A stretch of 64,000 nt of DNA, taken from positions 1 to 64,000 of the forward strand of contig CAJNYU010001026.1 in NCBI GenBank assembly GCA_905331475.1. The letters run 5' to 3'. The notes under the pieces are model-generated. The model searched no databases, had not been told where the DNA came from, and worked only from the letters and a program-made list of their open reading frames with translations. Below are positions 39,301-49,312 of this stretch, piece by piece (position 1 is the first letter of the stretch; every line of letters starts with the position of its first letter). The position numbers were made by a program, and so were the translations under genes. The stretch comes from Rotaria socialis (taxonomy: Eukaryota; Rotifera; Eurotatoria; Philodinida; Philodinidae).

Positions 39301-39428
39301 GAACTCGCGATGATCTAATAGTAGGAGATAATAAACTAAGTCCAACAATTGAAAAATTGATTGAACAAAGAGAAAAAGCAAGAGGCGTTAAAAAACAAAA
39401 GCTATTTGAATATGATGATGAATGGTAA
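36398..39428 (+). CDS. PARN: Poly(A)-specific ribonuclease (PARN) deadenylase
   Basis: Eighteen small exons: 36398-36416, 36467-36612, 36664-36734, 36784-36856, 36916-36976, 37025-37142, 37200-37304, 37372-37387, 37855-37932, 37987-38030, 38092-38134, 38191-38266, 38330-38434, 38491-38554, 38610-38665, 38731-38895, 38988-39190 and 39252-39428. They join to 1,620 bases, exactly 539 aa. DEDD nuclease residues are visible: D28 and E30 in VAVDGEFTG (same numbers as human PARN), D in VIGHNIHMDLLH, and H and D in EHTAGYDATC. After the nuclease comes the RRM-like region (SCVFYITHPPTC, EYCSQWNLLSYD), and the end FEYDDEW resembles human FEVPDTW. PARN shortens mRNA poly(A) tails and trims non-coding RNAs. 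Human PARN is 639 aa; the R3H domain between the two nuclease halves appears to be replaced by an Asn/Ser-rich linker. PNLDC1 is the alternative. Intron 14 seems to use a GC donor (GCAAGT at 38555). Confidence 0.92.
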
Positions 39429-39838
39429 TAGTTTACATAAATGATCTTGTTTTTGTATTTCGTGTATTTTTTTTCATTAAATATAAAACGTGATTCTTGT
39501 TGAATAATATAGAAAACAAAAGACAGAAAAAAAATAAAGATTTCTAATCTAATTTCTTAATAACCAATCAAATGCAGCGGTGCTTTTTCTGTATGAAATA
39601 GTATTTCGTGCAGTAGCTGGAGTGTTGATTAGAAAGACGAAGATATTTCTCTCTATTATTAGTATCATGGGCAGCATGAATTTTATAACAAAATTGTTGA
39701 TAATTACCGCCAAGATTTCTTTGCCAAAAAACCTTAGTAACTTCATTCTATCTTTTGTTATAATTTTTGTTAAACGTAAAAATCATTATGCATCAAATTT
39801 CAACAAAACAACAACAACAGAAAAATACAGCTACTATT
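39429..39838. other. Intergenic between PARN and HMG gene
   Basis: 410 bp, AT-rich, no gene recognised; presumably the 3' end of PARN and the 5' region of the HMG-box gene. Confidence 0.4.
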
Positions 39839-41164
39839 ATGGTAGACGAATACTGTCGATATTATTCTGATTTTAGTAAGAAAAAGACAGCACACAAGTG
39901 TTTACTTTCTAATTTAAAATAAAAACTCGATATTACTCGCACGTTCTAGGCAAAATATTGGGTATCTATGTAAAATATTTTCATCCTCAACTTCATTTTG
40001 AAGTTGAACAACTTCTCGAAGCTTCCTACAATGTATGGCATCGCCTAAGTGATGATAAGAAAATTTCGCTGGCAAATTTTCTGGAAGAAATCACTCGCGA
40101 AAGTAATCATGTAAGTTTTCGCCATATGCTTATTCTAGTCGAATTCAATTGGAAAAATCGAATATTCCAAAATAGTGCGTTCTTGATTTTGACGGGAATA
40201 TTGTAAACATGTAGGCCAATCTAGTACTGGTACATGTGATTGTGGTCGAATCAAAAGCTTCGTTTTCTTAGTGCATAGTTGAATATTGAATAGTCACACG
40301 GTTAATCATATTGAATAAAAAGTACACTACAGGCGTGCTATGTCTCGTATTAAAGTGCTCGATTACTGCTTTACAAAAGCACGATTAGTCGGACTGTACC
40401 AATTATACATAATTATTATAGAAAGGTACAATTGTCGCCCTTGTCGAAAACATAAAGACAATTATTCATTTGCGTCAGAACCATTTTCAAATACCGATGT
40501 AATGCATTTACCTGGAAGAGTGTAGTGAAATATTGATAGTGCGCTCATGATTGAAAATAATGTACTCTTCAATTAAGCATAATCACGAGAACGATGCTTT
40601 TTTTCTGTTCGTCTCCAAGTTTTACGTGTATTTTATATAAAAAAAATCTATTGGATCATTCCTTCATAGACAATATCATCCGCATCGAAAATAACAACAT
40701 TCAATAATTTGATCGACAGTGAATTATTTACAAAAAAATTAAAACATCCAGCAAATCGTACACGTTCGAAGATTGATAAAATCAATTCGAAAGCAATTGC
40801 ATTGAATACAAGTTCATGTAAAACAATGATTTCAAAAATTAATAATCCTTTAGCTAAAAAACCGATTTCGATTACACCATTCAATATTTATTTAAAAGAT
40901 GAACGTCGAAAATTAATTAGCAAACATAGAAAAATGTCAATACATGATATTAATAAACGCTTATCGGAACGTTGGAAAAAAATGTCGAATCGAATGAAAC
41001 AAACGTACGAATATCGATCATATCTTGCTAAAAAACGTTTATATAAAAAACAAGGAAAGCCAATTAAATTAAGAAAACCTTCTTTCATTAAACGAAACGC
41101 ATCAAAACCAAAGCAAATAAAGAATAAAAATCAACAACTATCGAACACATTTCGAACACAATGA
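39839..41164 (+). CDS. HMG-box protein
   Basis: A three-exon model: 39839-39875, 39950-40110 and 40670-41164, phases 1 and 0, giving exactly 230 aa. The C-terminal half carries an HMG-box-like domain: KPISITPFNIYLKDERRK, MSIHDINKRLSERWKKMS, then KQTYEYRSYLAKKRLYKKQG, ending in a very basic tail. Such boxes bend DNA in chromatin or transcription complexes. The N-terminal part (KYFHPQLHFEVEQLLEAS, VWHRLSDDKKISL) is helical and faintly HMG-like; I do not recognise it. The third exon is clear; the first two rest on splice signals and frame agreement. The second intron (559 bp) is ten times the local norm, so an insertion or missed exon is possible. AATAAA follows the stop by 21 bp. Confidence 0.65.
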
Positions 41165-41199
41165 ATTGCCATTGTGTTTTTCGTTAATAAATTTCTTTA

Positions 41200-42407
41200 T
41201 CAATTACTAAAGAACGAATGTTGTAGTAATTGATCTGCACTTGGACGATTCATTGGATTGATTTGTAAACATTGTTGAAGTACATCACGTACATATGTAT
41301 TGGGTGTAGTCGGTATAACGGGATTTTGTGTTAATCGAGCTATGTGAGACATTTTATCATAATTATCTTGAACATGTTCAAAGGGCCGATAACCAAAAAT
41401 CATTTCAAATAAAAGAATACCTATGAAAATAGTAGATTTTATTTTTGAATTTGACAAAAAAATAGCAAACAAACCAAGTGCCCATATGTCCGATGGTCGA
41501 CCTTGACGAGAATATTGACCATTTTGTATTTGACATACTTCAGGTGGCATATATTCGGGTGTACCTTTGAATATTTTATCAGAATAAGAATAAGGAAAGA
41601 TCAATTAAAATATGTTCACCTGCAAATGGTCTTAATATAGATGTTTGTGCGTGTGATAAACGAAATGAAAGGCCTAAATCAATAATTCGCAGTTGACCGC
41701 CTTGTGTCATAATAAAATTTTCCGGTTTAATATCTAGAAAATAAGTTTATTAGTTTTTATTCATCATTGAATTATTTACCTGAATGAACAATTCCATGTC
41801 GATGAAGTAGAGCAACAGCATCAACCATTTGATACCAATAATATTTAGCTTGTGCATTTGTCATTTTTTTCTTCTTCGGTGGTGCTTGTAATGGTAACAT
41901 AAAACGAAAATCATGTCCAGTTTCCATCACAATTTTACCCGTTTGAGATTTACTATCGTATTCATGATTGTAAACTCTTATGACATATGGATTATGTGGC
42001 TGTAATTTCGTTAAATAACGAATTTCTTTTAAAAATATTTTTAAATGTTCATGACTGTCATTTGATTCAAGATTTTGTACTACTTTAATCGCTACAGATT
42101 GACCTGTTCGAGGATCGTATGCAGCATAGACTCTACTATGAAGTCCTTCGCCAAGCAAACGAATAACTGTATATGGAATAGAATTGACATAAATTGTTGT
42201 TGATAGTGTTTTAGAATTTTTCAATGGAGCAGCTGGTGGTGTATGTGGCGAATAATTCCAGGTCGGTGAAGCTGGTAAAGCTTAAAATGAATATTTTTCT
42301 TTTCCAGTTCAAGTTTATTTTTAAAAGAAACAAGTTATCTTACTGGCATCACAAGTTGGCTTACAGTTGGCCGGAAATGGATGGAAGGCATATGCGATTT
42401 TAATCAT
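41200..42407 (-). CDS. Protein kinase, TTK/Mps1-like
   Basis: Five exons: 42407-42344, 42280-41780, 41733-41620, 41564-41475 and 41420-41200, joined in frame to 329 aa. The kinase domain fills residues about 58-327: glycine loop LGEGLHSRV (64-72), VAIK lysine K87, the catalytic loop HGIVHSDIKPEN formed across an exon junction, and the metal-binding motif DLG instead of DFG (IIDLGLSF). The activation segment ends GTPEYMPPEV, then SDIWALGILLFEM and a C-lobe ending RPSADQLLQHSFF. The pattern YWYQMVDAVALLHRHGIVHSD resembles TTK/Mps1, the spindle-checkpoint kinase, but the N-terminal TPR region of TTK is missing and only a 57-residue proline-rich leader precedes the domain. The kinase call is firm; the TTK assignment is moderate. 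Its stop is 35 bp from the convergent HMG gene. Confidence 0.8.
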
Positions 42408-43389
42408 TTGATTGTAGGTTCTTCTCTGTTATATGAGGTCATAAGACAAGTAAAATATACCTATATATATATATATATATATATAATCAAATATATATTT
42501 TTGTCGTTTTTATTTTCTTTTCTTTTCTTTTTTTTTATTTCTGCAGGTTCTTTTCTTCTTCTTGTGAACCTTCAGATGTAAAGTTTGTCATTTTTCTCTT
42601 CCTCTCTTTCGTTAACACTCTCTCATAATATGTTAATTAATCGAGCATAAACTATTGTATGCCAAACAATATCAAGGTCATGGCTGTCTTTTCTTTGCTC
42701 TTGAAATAAAGCCGTGACGCGACTTACCTCTAGCAATATGCAGAAGAAAAATCGACAGGTTCAATAAAAGGCTGATTACCCATTTAACTGCTTGTCGCCG
42801 TTATTCATTCAAAATAGAGTGATTAACTATCGCCTTACACGAGCATATATCATATGCTGGTTGCATGCTTGATTGATGTTAGTGTTGTGCACGCAGCTGA
42901 GTAACTGCTGATGTACCGTTCGTGTTTCTCTTTCTTGCTACTGCATTCAATTTACGTAAGACATATAGACTATATGTTGCGCGAATGAGAGCGAGTAGAT
43001 ATGTATACACGCTTTTGTAATGCTTAGAGAACAGATACATTCGTTTAAGTCGATTTCATAGTATTAATAATAGCGTTCAATACAAAAATCTATACATATG
43101 TATATAACCGAAATGATTCATATTCGCTTTACGACATATCTGCTGTGAAGTAATCGTTCTTTTGAATTTATCTGAATGACAAAAATGAAAATACACGAAA
43201 ATATGTTATTCATCATAAATAGATGGATGGATATTTTAATTTTACTATTGAGAGTACGTATATAAGTTCAACTTTACATTTGGATATGTATGTCAAATTT
43301 TCCCTACGAGATCTTTGCACTTTAATGATATAAAAAAAGAGATAGCTATGAATATTTTAAAAGGTATTTAAAATTTTTTATTAGCTTTT
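42408..43389. other. Intergenic, 5' region of kinase
   Basis: No gene seen. It holds a TA microsatellite at about 42462-42484 and T-rich tracts; it should contain the kinase promoter. Confidence 0.4.
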
Positions 43390-44652
43390 TCATAATTTTA
43401 CTTCAGCTCCTATACTTGGCAAAATGCATTCACGCCTTTTTTTCCTCAACAGTTCATAATGACTAGCCACAAAACGTCGCATAAATCGAGTGAATTCATG
43501 CCAATTTTGATCATTTATTAATCTATCCATATGTTGATGAACATAAAATTCATCAAGTGCATACATTTCATCAGGTTTAATATAATGAAAATCATTTGGC
43601 TCAGGTTCTTTATGAAATCTAGAGCGTCCATTTTCACCTAATGTAAATGCTGGTGAATGTGCCCAAAAGCCGACTTGTTTAGTTAAACCAACGCCGAGCT
43701 GATGAGCAAGACAAGAAAGTGCAACATCAGATATTTCGGAACCACGAGGCCAAACATTTTCAACATAATTAGTTAAATGTGGTTGTAATATTTCAAGTAA
43801 TTTCATACTAAAAAAGAATCCCGCACCACCTGATGGAAATTCACCTCTAAATCTTGTTCCATTGGGTCCTGGGCAATCACAATAACCCCAATGACCACCA
43901 ACACGAATCGGCTGTCTATAATCTAAGCCATCAAGTCGTTTAAGTAAATGATGTGGAAGGATAAATGTATCACAACCAGCTATATAAAACCATTTTTGTC
44001 GTTCATCGGAAGTACGATTCATTTGTTGTTTATAGATGATTTGTAGGCCATAGAAAAGCTTTTTCATATTCGACAATTTATCTTCGCCAGCACCAGGAAC
44101 AACAGTTACAGGTAAATGTGGATACGGAGTTGCGCTAAGAAAATAATAATTTGTTATACGTGAAAGCCATGTATCACGTGTTGCTGTTGCTCGTGTATGA
44201 AAAAATGCAGCAGCCGTAAATATAACAAACGCAACATCCTTTTCAGTGTAAGACTTTGGTGGTGACCAATCACGTCGTGGAATAGGTACAATATCGCAAT
44301 ATTTTTCTAAAGTAGTTTTTCGATATACATCAAATGAATCATTGGCTGATGTTGTAGACGAAACTGTAAACCGATTAATTTTCTTCTCGTCACAAATAAA
44401 GTTTTCGAATGATCTATATGCAGCGGTGGTGGCGATTGCAGTGATATTTATTTGAGAATTGGTAACATTTCTTATAGTGAACTTAACATTGACTGAATTT
44501 TGAATGATTAAATTTTTGTTCATACGCGGTAGATAATTGATAGCACCGATCATGAACAAAATCACTGTAACAGGTAAGATAAAAGGGCACAAACAATATG
44601 TTACAGAACACTTCTTTTTCGGCGTAGATTGAACGTCGTTCAAAGAAATCAT
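43390..44652 (-). CDS. Fringe-like beta-1,3-glycosyltransferase (GT31)
   Basis: A single exon of 420 aa from ATG 44652. A short cytoplasmic tail is followed by one membrane anchor at residues about 20-40 (LCPFILPVTVILFMIGAI), then a stem and a luminal catalytic domain: a type II Golgi enzyme. The domain begins at DVAFVIFTAAAFFHTRA and RDTWLSR, as in Fringe and C1GalT proteins. The metal-binding DxD region reads WFYIAGCDTFI, with only one of the usual acids. The acceptor-side motif FPSGGAGFFFS matches the GGAG motif of the family, and EISDVALSC supplies the later acidic site. It probably extends O-linked sugars. I cannot tell Fringe from a C1GalT-like or chondroitin-type member. The changed DxD motif makes activity uncertain. 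Confidence 0.82.
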   Translation of the reverse strand: MISLNDVQSTPKKKCSVTYCLCPFILPVTVILFMIGAINYLPRMNKNLIIQNSVNVKFTIRNVTNSQINITAIATTAAYRSFENFICDEKKINRFTVSSTTSANDSFDVYRKTTLEKYCDIVPIPRRDWSPPKSYTEKDVAFVIFTAAAFFHTRATATRDTWLSRITNYYFLSATPYPHLPVTVVPGAGEDKLSNMKKLFYGLQIIYKQQMNRTSDERQKWFYIAGCDTFILPHHLLKRLDGLDYRQPIRVGGHWGYCDCPGPNGTRFRGEFPSGGAGFFFSMKLLEILQPHLTNYVENVWPRGSEISDVALSCLAHQLGVGLTKQVGFWAHSPAFTLGENGRSRFHKEPEPNDFHYIKPDEMYALDEFYVHQHMDRLINDQNWHEFTRFMRRFVASHYELLRKKRRECILPSIGAEVKL

Positions 44653-45193
44653 TCTATGAACTGATCCAGAAAAAGAATCTTAAAGATAAATAATTGATTA
44701 ACTTTTTAGTGAAACAATTTTTCTTTGCAGCTTCTGTTTACTTGGTTACTTTCAAAACCATTTAGAATATTTCATGATCGATTTTTTTCTTTTTCTCTAG
44801 CATTCATATTGTGCAAGAGTAAATAGAATATGTTCAAAACTTAACTAAGTGCAATTGATATCAACATGACTTTAAATGAGTACTTACAGCCGAAACACCC
44901 TCGTGTTTGCTTTTCAATCCAATTTATTCTTACTACATTGCAGAACAATTTTTTTTTCTTGCTCTTGGTTATCTATACTACTGGAGCGTTTAAAAAAATG
45001 TCAATGATTATAAAAAAAAAGACTGTTTCTGTAGTCATAGCGTGCGTGTGAAAGAAAGGAAAATTTTAAACTTACCATAGGTATGAGGAAAAACATACAG
45101 GAATTGTTTCTCCTTCTACAAAATACTGAGAGCTACATTTAAAAATAATATTTTGTTTCAAGAGTTGCTATTCATGTCCTTGACAACCTCTCG
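44653..45193. other. Intergenic
   Basis: 540 bp without recognised genes, upstream of the glycosyltransferase. Confidence 0.35.
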
Positions 45194-45201
45194 ATTATGT
45201 A

Positions 45202-45519
45202 CAGGGTTGCCACTTGATGACGTTTAAAAAGCGGAAAATAGCGGAAAGAAAAGCGGACGCTTATATTGTTGCAGATTTATAATGCTTCTGAGAATATTAG
45301 ATATTTTTTCATATTTATTGTATTTCTTTTTATTTCATCAAAGTTTCAAAACATAAGAAATGATGATTCACGGTATTTGTAAACAATAAGAACTGATTCA
45401 ATAATATCAAAATATTATTCAGTAGGTATGTTTGATATGCAACATGTTTTATACGAAAAAGCGGAACAGCGGAATTATAGCGGAAAAAAAGTGAAAAAGC
45501 GGAAGAGCTGGCAAGCCTG
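45202..45519. mobile_element. hAT-type MITE, 318 bp
   Basis: The ends are inverted repeats: CAGGGTTGCCA on the left and TGGCAAGCCTG on the right (10 of 11 complementary). They are flanked by 8-bp near-duplicates ATTATGTA (45194-45201) and ATTGTGTA (45520-45527). An 8-bp duplication with CAG...CTG ends is the hAT signature. The inside has repeated AGCGGAA motifs near both ends and no transposase. The left TIR is identical to that of the hAT remnant at 47060, so it may be a deletion derivative of that family. Confidence 0.8.
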
Positions 45520-45535
45520 ATTGTGTATCATTCAT

Positions 45536-45625
45536 TTAACCCTTTCCGACCCGCTGTTTGGAAATTGCCGTACCCCCCTAGGGGAAAATGTTGCCATATG
45601 GCAACACCGGGCCGGAAAGGGTTAA
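45536..45625. mobile_element. 82-bp piggyBac-like miniature element with TTAA flanks
   Basis: The 82-bp core is bounded by TTAA on both sides (45536-45539 and 45622-45625) and by inverted ends CCCTTTCCGACCCG / CGGGCCGGAAAGGG. The interior has a second palindrome, GTTGCCATATGGCAAC. TTAA duplication with CCC-beginning ends is the piggyBac superfamily mark. No protein. Confidence 0.75.
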
Positions 45626-46644
45626 ACCAGAACATGCACTATAGAAAATAATAGTTTTGAAAAAAATATTCATGTATACCAATCTTGGACTAATGGTGAC
45701 TTGTCTTTTTACTTCTCATTATGAATAAAGTAAAATAATGAGATATCACAATTCAAAGCATGATATTGAATAATAAGATCGAGTATAGATTTAGTAAAAA
45801 TAAGGGAACTAAAGTAAAAAAATAGGTCTAGTTTTAGCTGCCATTGATAGTCTCATTATACCTTATTCATGGAGAGAAATACATTATATAGATTGGAGAA
45901 AATGTCAGGTAACATTTATTTAATGTAAAATAAACTGCCTCGACAAAATATGTCGCATACAAGAAATATTTTTATAGAGCGAAACACAAGGACTTGTACC
46001 ATTTCTTCTCAATTTCTTTCTTTTATTGCCTCTGCTTTTGAATGTCACTTGCTGAAGTTATAAACAAATCGCAGCCAGAAGGCAGCTTACTTTTTTAATC
46101 GAAAAAAAAGAATATTTCTGTATTATACTTCGATTTTTCTGCTTACGAACTCTTTAACGACTTGAACAGAGGGGAAAAGTGAGCTTATGACAGGGGAAGA
46201 ATTGTTAAAAGAAAGTTTGTCGCACATATGACAACTCACCAGTATTCCTTTCGCTTCGCTAGAATTTTAACAGTGTGCAATTGAAAATCAATAAAGCTTC
46301 ATTTTTTTCTTTTTTTCGCTCTACTAAACTCGTGTTTAAATATGAGCATAATTCAGTGGTGCACAATAACATGATTGATGAGATGTTATTAAAGAAAACG
46401 ACACATTTTCTTCTATTCTGATTATTTAGAATGTCAGAGGCATACATTTTATCTAGACACGTACGCATAATGTACCTTTTAAAGAACATAAACTGCTTCT
46501 CAAAAGATTTTCTTTTATGGCTTAGCGTATTTACGTTGTACGTTGAGTTACTCTCATACTTCATTATTATTTTGTAATTGATTCTATTTTACTGAAATAA
46601 AAGATGAAAAAACACAACATGTCTTCTCATGATCGGCATTCGTC
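45626..46644. other. Intergenic
   Basis: About 1 kb of AT-rich DNA between two small transposons; no gene recognised. Confidence 0.35.
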
Positions 46645-46875
46645 TAGGGGTGGCACTTTAACTTTACTTTAACCGTAAAGTTTAAAGGTTAAAGTTGTTT
46701 AAAGTCGCCTTTAAATATTTATTTTGAATACTTTTTACTGCACCGACGTATTTACTCATGCTTATGAGGCTCTCTGAAAACAGATAAAACGTCAAAAATA
46801 AACATTTAAGTGTGACTTTAAATAACTTTAAACTCTGCACTTTATGGCTAATTTAAAGTTAAAGTGCCACCCCTA
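46645..46875. mobile_element. hAT-type MITE, 231 bp
   Basis: Perfect inverted ends of more than 20 bp starting TAGGGGTGGCACTTTAAC, flanked by a perfect 8-bp duplication CATTCGTC (46637-46644 and 46876-46883). The inside is built of TTTAAAG and CTTTAAC motifs on both strands. No coding potential. The perfect target duplication suggests a fairly young insertion. Confidence 0.88.
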
Positions 46876-47059
46876 CATTCGTCTCGTATGTTCTCTTCGG
46901 GAATGCGAAAATTTTACAGCAGTTTTGCTAATTAGAGAACTAATTATTGAGTTATTACATTTACCACGTCTGCTTCAAACATTATTAAGGCGAAGCTCGA
47001 GAATCGGTGATCTATAGATAAAGTGGGATTGTATTTTTAGTAGTAACTTCACTAGACAA

Positions 47060-47981
47060 CAGGGTTGCCAGCTGTTCAGGTCGCAAATGGGGTACATTCA
47101 TGAGATACGCAGTTTACATCTTTCACACTGGTCATCGGCTGCGGAAATCAATTTCGAAAACTATTTTCAATCAGGAAGGGGCATTCTCAGTTTTCCGTTT
47201 TACTATAAAGTCTAGCTTTCAAATTGAAATCTTTATTTTCTAATAAATATGTTCACAATAAAATTTCATCTTGACATACATATATTCAATTCAATCATAA
47301 TAAAACAATGCTTACTCAAAGCGAACCTTCTCAATTTATATTTACACTAACTGTTGCACGCTTTTTTCGAAACTACTTTTGTTAACTTTTGGCACACTTT
47401 ATCAGTTGCGGTTCTGTTTGACCAAAAGAAAAAAAACCTTCACATGTCATAGTACTATTAAATCTGATTTTCAATTCAGCAGCTATCGTTTCATTCACTG
47501 TCAAATTGCGACTGGCTGTCCATGCGCTTTTTCTTTGATTAAAAACGCCTTCAAGAAATGCATTCGAGCAAGGAATTGAGTACACATAAGAAATAATTTT
47601 GTACATTTCAATACACATTGGCTTCGACTTTACAAGAAGAAAAGCCCAAAATTGATCAGACCGAAATTCCACTTCTCTTTCATGATTTTCGATCGCCGAT
47701 TTGTGAATGAGATTATCTTCATCGTGAGACTCGTTCCATATGTCATTCTTGAATTCTTCATAAACATGACCATTAGCAGCCAACCAATATAATTAACGCT
47801 TCACATCTTTATCAATAGTAAATGTCGGATAAAGAGACAGAAATTTTCTTAGTTTCAACCAAAATATGGATGATAGTAGTCGTAACATTGAAAAATGCAG
47901 ATGGGGTACAAAAATTGTACTTCAGAGGTACAATTTTTTTTAGGTACAAAAGGCTCAAATGGGGTACGGCTGGCAACCCTG
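47060..47981 (-). mobile_element. hAT transposon remnant, 922 bp, with transposase C-terminus
   Basis: The inverted ends are CAGGGTTGCCAGC and GCTGGCAACCCTG, flanked by CTAGACAA (47052-47059) and CTAGACAG (47982-47989), a 7-of-8 target duplication. Near both ends AAATGGGGTAC recurs. Inside, on the minus strand at about 47783-47382, an open frame encodes the dimerisation region of hAT transposases: FWAFLLVKSKPMCIEMYKI, the hallmark VYSIPCSNAFLEGVFNQRK and NETIAAELKIRFN. The catalytic domain and zinc finger are missing, so this is a deleted, non-autonomous copy. Confidence 0.88.
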
Positions 47982-47989
47982 CTAGACAG

Positions 47990-48968
47990 AGACTACTTGT
48001 TTACTACGAAAAAAATAGTTTGTTTATGAATAGACGTTCGAGAATTGGCTCATCACACAGGTTTCACATTCCTGAACATTGTCAGCGTTCATCAATCATA
48101 TAATATTGTCTTTTCGAACGTGCTTCTTCACTATTGGAAATATTTGTAATAAGATACTCCTCACTCTTTCTTCCCTAACTCTACGAGACATGTTATAATT
48201 ATCGTATTAAAGAAAAAATAGAATCTAACATTTCAACTATTGTTATTACTTTTCTCCTACACCTTTCATTCAATTGTTCCGAAATCTTCTTTCAATCTTT
48301 CACAGTAAATATTAGAGTACAAATATAAGAATATATGCCAGTGTACGCTGTGAAAGAAGAGAAAGAATTTTCCAGCACAACTTCTTATATTTTTAAAAGT
48401 ATTTTCATTGTTCTGATGACGTTTTTACACACATGTCCTTCATTCTTTGCCTATTAAATATTTGCATTACAAAACAATAAGTCATTACTTCTTTTAGGGA
48501 TGTCATTTTTTCTGCTTATTTTAAACAAATATAAATTGTCAGTAATTTCTGTTTCTATAATAAATTGAACTTATTTCTTTGTAATATTTTGGTCTGATCA
48601 CACGAGGAAAAGCAGAGAAACATATTGAAAAAAGATGCATTCGTTCGAAAGTCGAGTTCATCATCAAGAAAATTTAGTTATATATACTTTTTCACAAGTT
48701 CATTTTTGTTACAATGTGAACAAGCTATTTTTTCTTTGTTTGTGTGATCACGGCGAAATGTTGCAAAAGAAATAAAATAATTCATTTCAATTTCAATTTC
48801 AATTTCAATTTCAATTTCAATTTCAATTTAATTTATAGTTATATAAATAAAAATAGACAATCTTACCTTCAATCGATTTTGTTTCTTTCATAAGGATTTC
48901 TCTTTTTCGAAGAACAAACTAAGTATTTCGAGATATCGAATTTCTTTTTATTGAAGGATCAATACAAC
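47990..48968. other. Intergenic with hexamer repeat
   Basis: No gene recognised. Contains a TTTCAA hexamer tandem repeat at 48785-48828, about seven units. Confidence 0.45.
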
Positions 48969-49090
48969 CAAGGGGGAACAAACTGATTTCGCCTGGAGTT
49001 TTTTTATTTCAACTGATTTCAAGTGATTTCAAGTGATTTCAAGTGATTTCAAGTTGATTTCGACTTCCGAAATCAGTCTGTTCCCCCTTG
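48969..49090. mobile_element. 122-bp TIR element with internal tandem repeat
   Basis: Inverted ends CAAGGGGGAACAAACTGATT and AATCAGTCTGTTCCCCCTTG match at 19 of 20 positions. Between them the 10-mer AAGTGATTTC is repeated about four times. No clear target duplication was seen. The ends resemble the AAGGGGGGAAAAGCGGATT region at the end of the 2.9-kb element at 55585. Confidence 0.7.
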
Positions 49091-49312
49091 AACCCATGTG
49101 TTCGGTACGAATCTGTTCACTCAAAACAAGTAAGAAAATAAAATTCTCTCTTCAGTGCACATAAAATTCTAGCGTTCAACGCTCTTTGAAGCTGAGGTGT
49201 TACAGTACGAAGACTGTCTCGAAAAATTCATTACCGTGATTTCTATATCGTTTCTTTGTCAGACTCAAGGTACTGTTCTTTTTTACATGATTGTTCCATG
49301 ATTATTCACAGT

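Noticed and set aside
40340-40525. Open frame within the second intron of the HMG-box gene
   Set aside because: No similarity and no splice sites that would keep the frame with the flanking exons.
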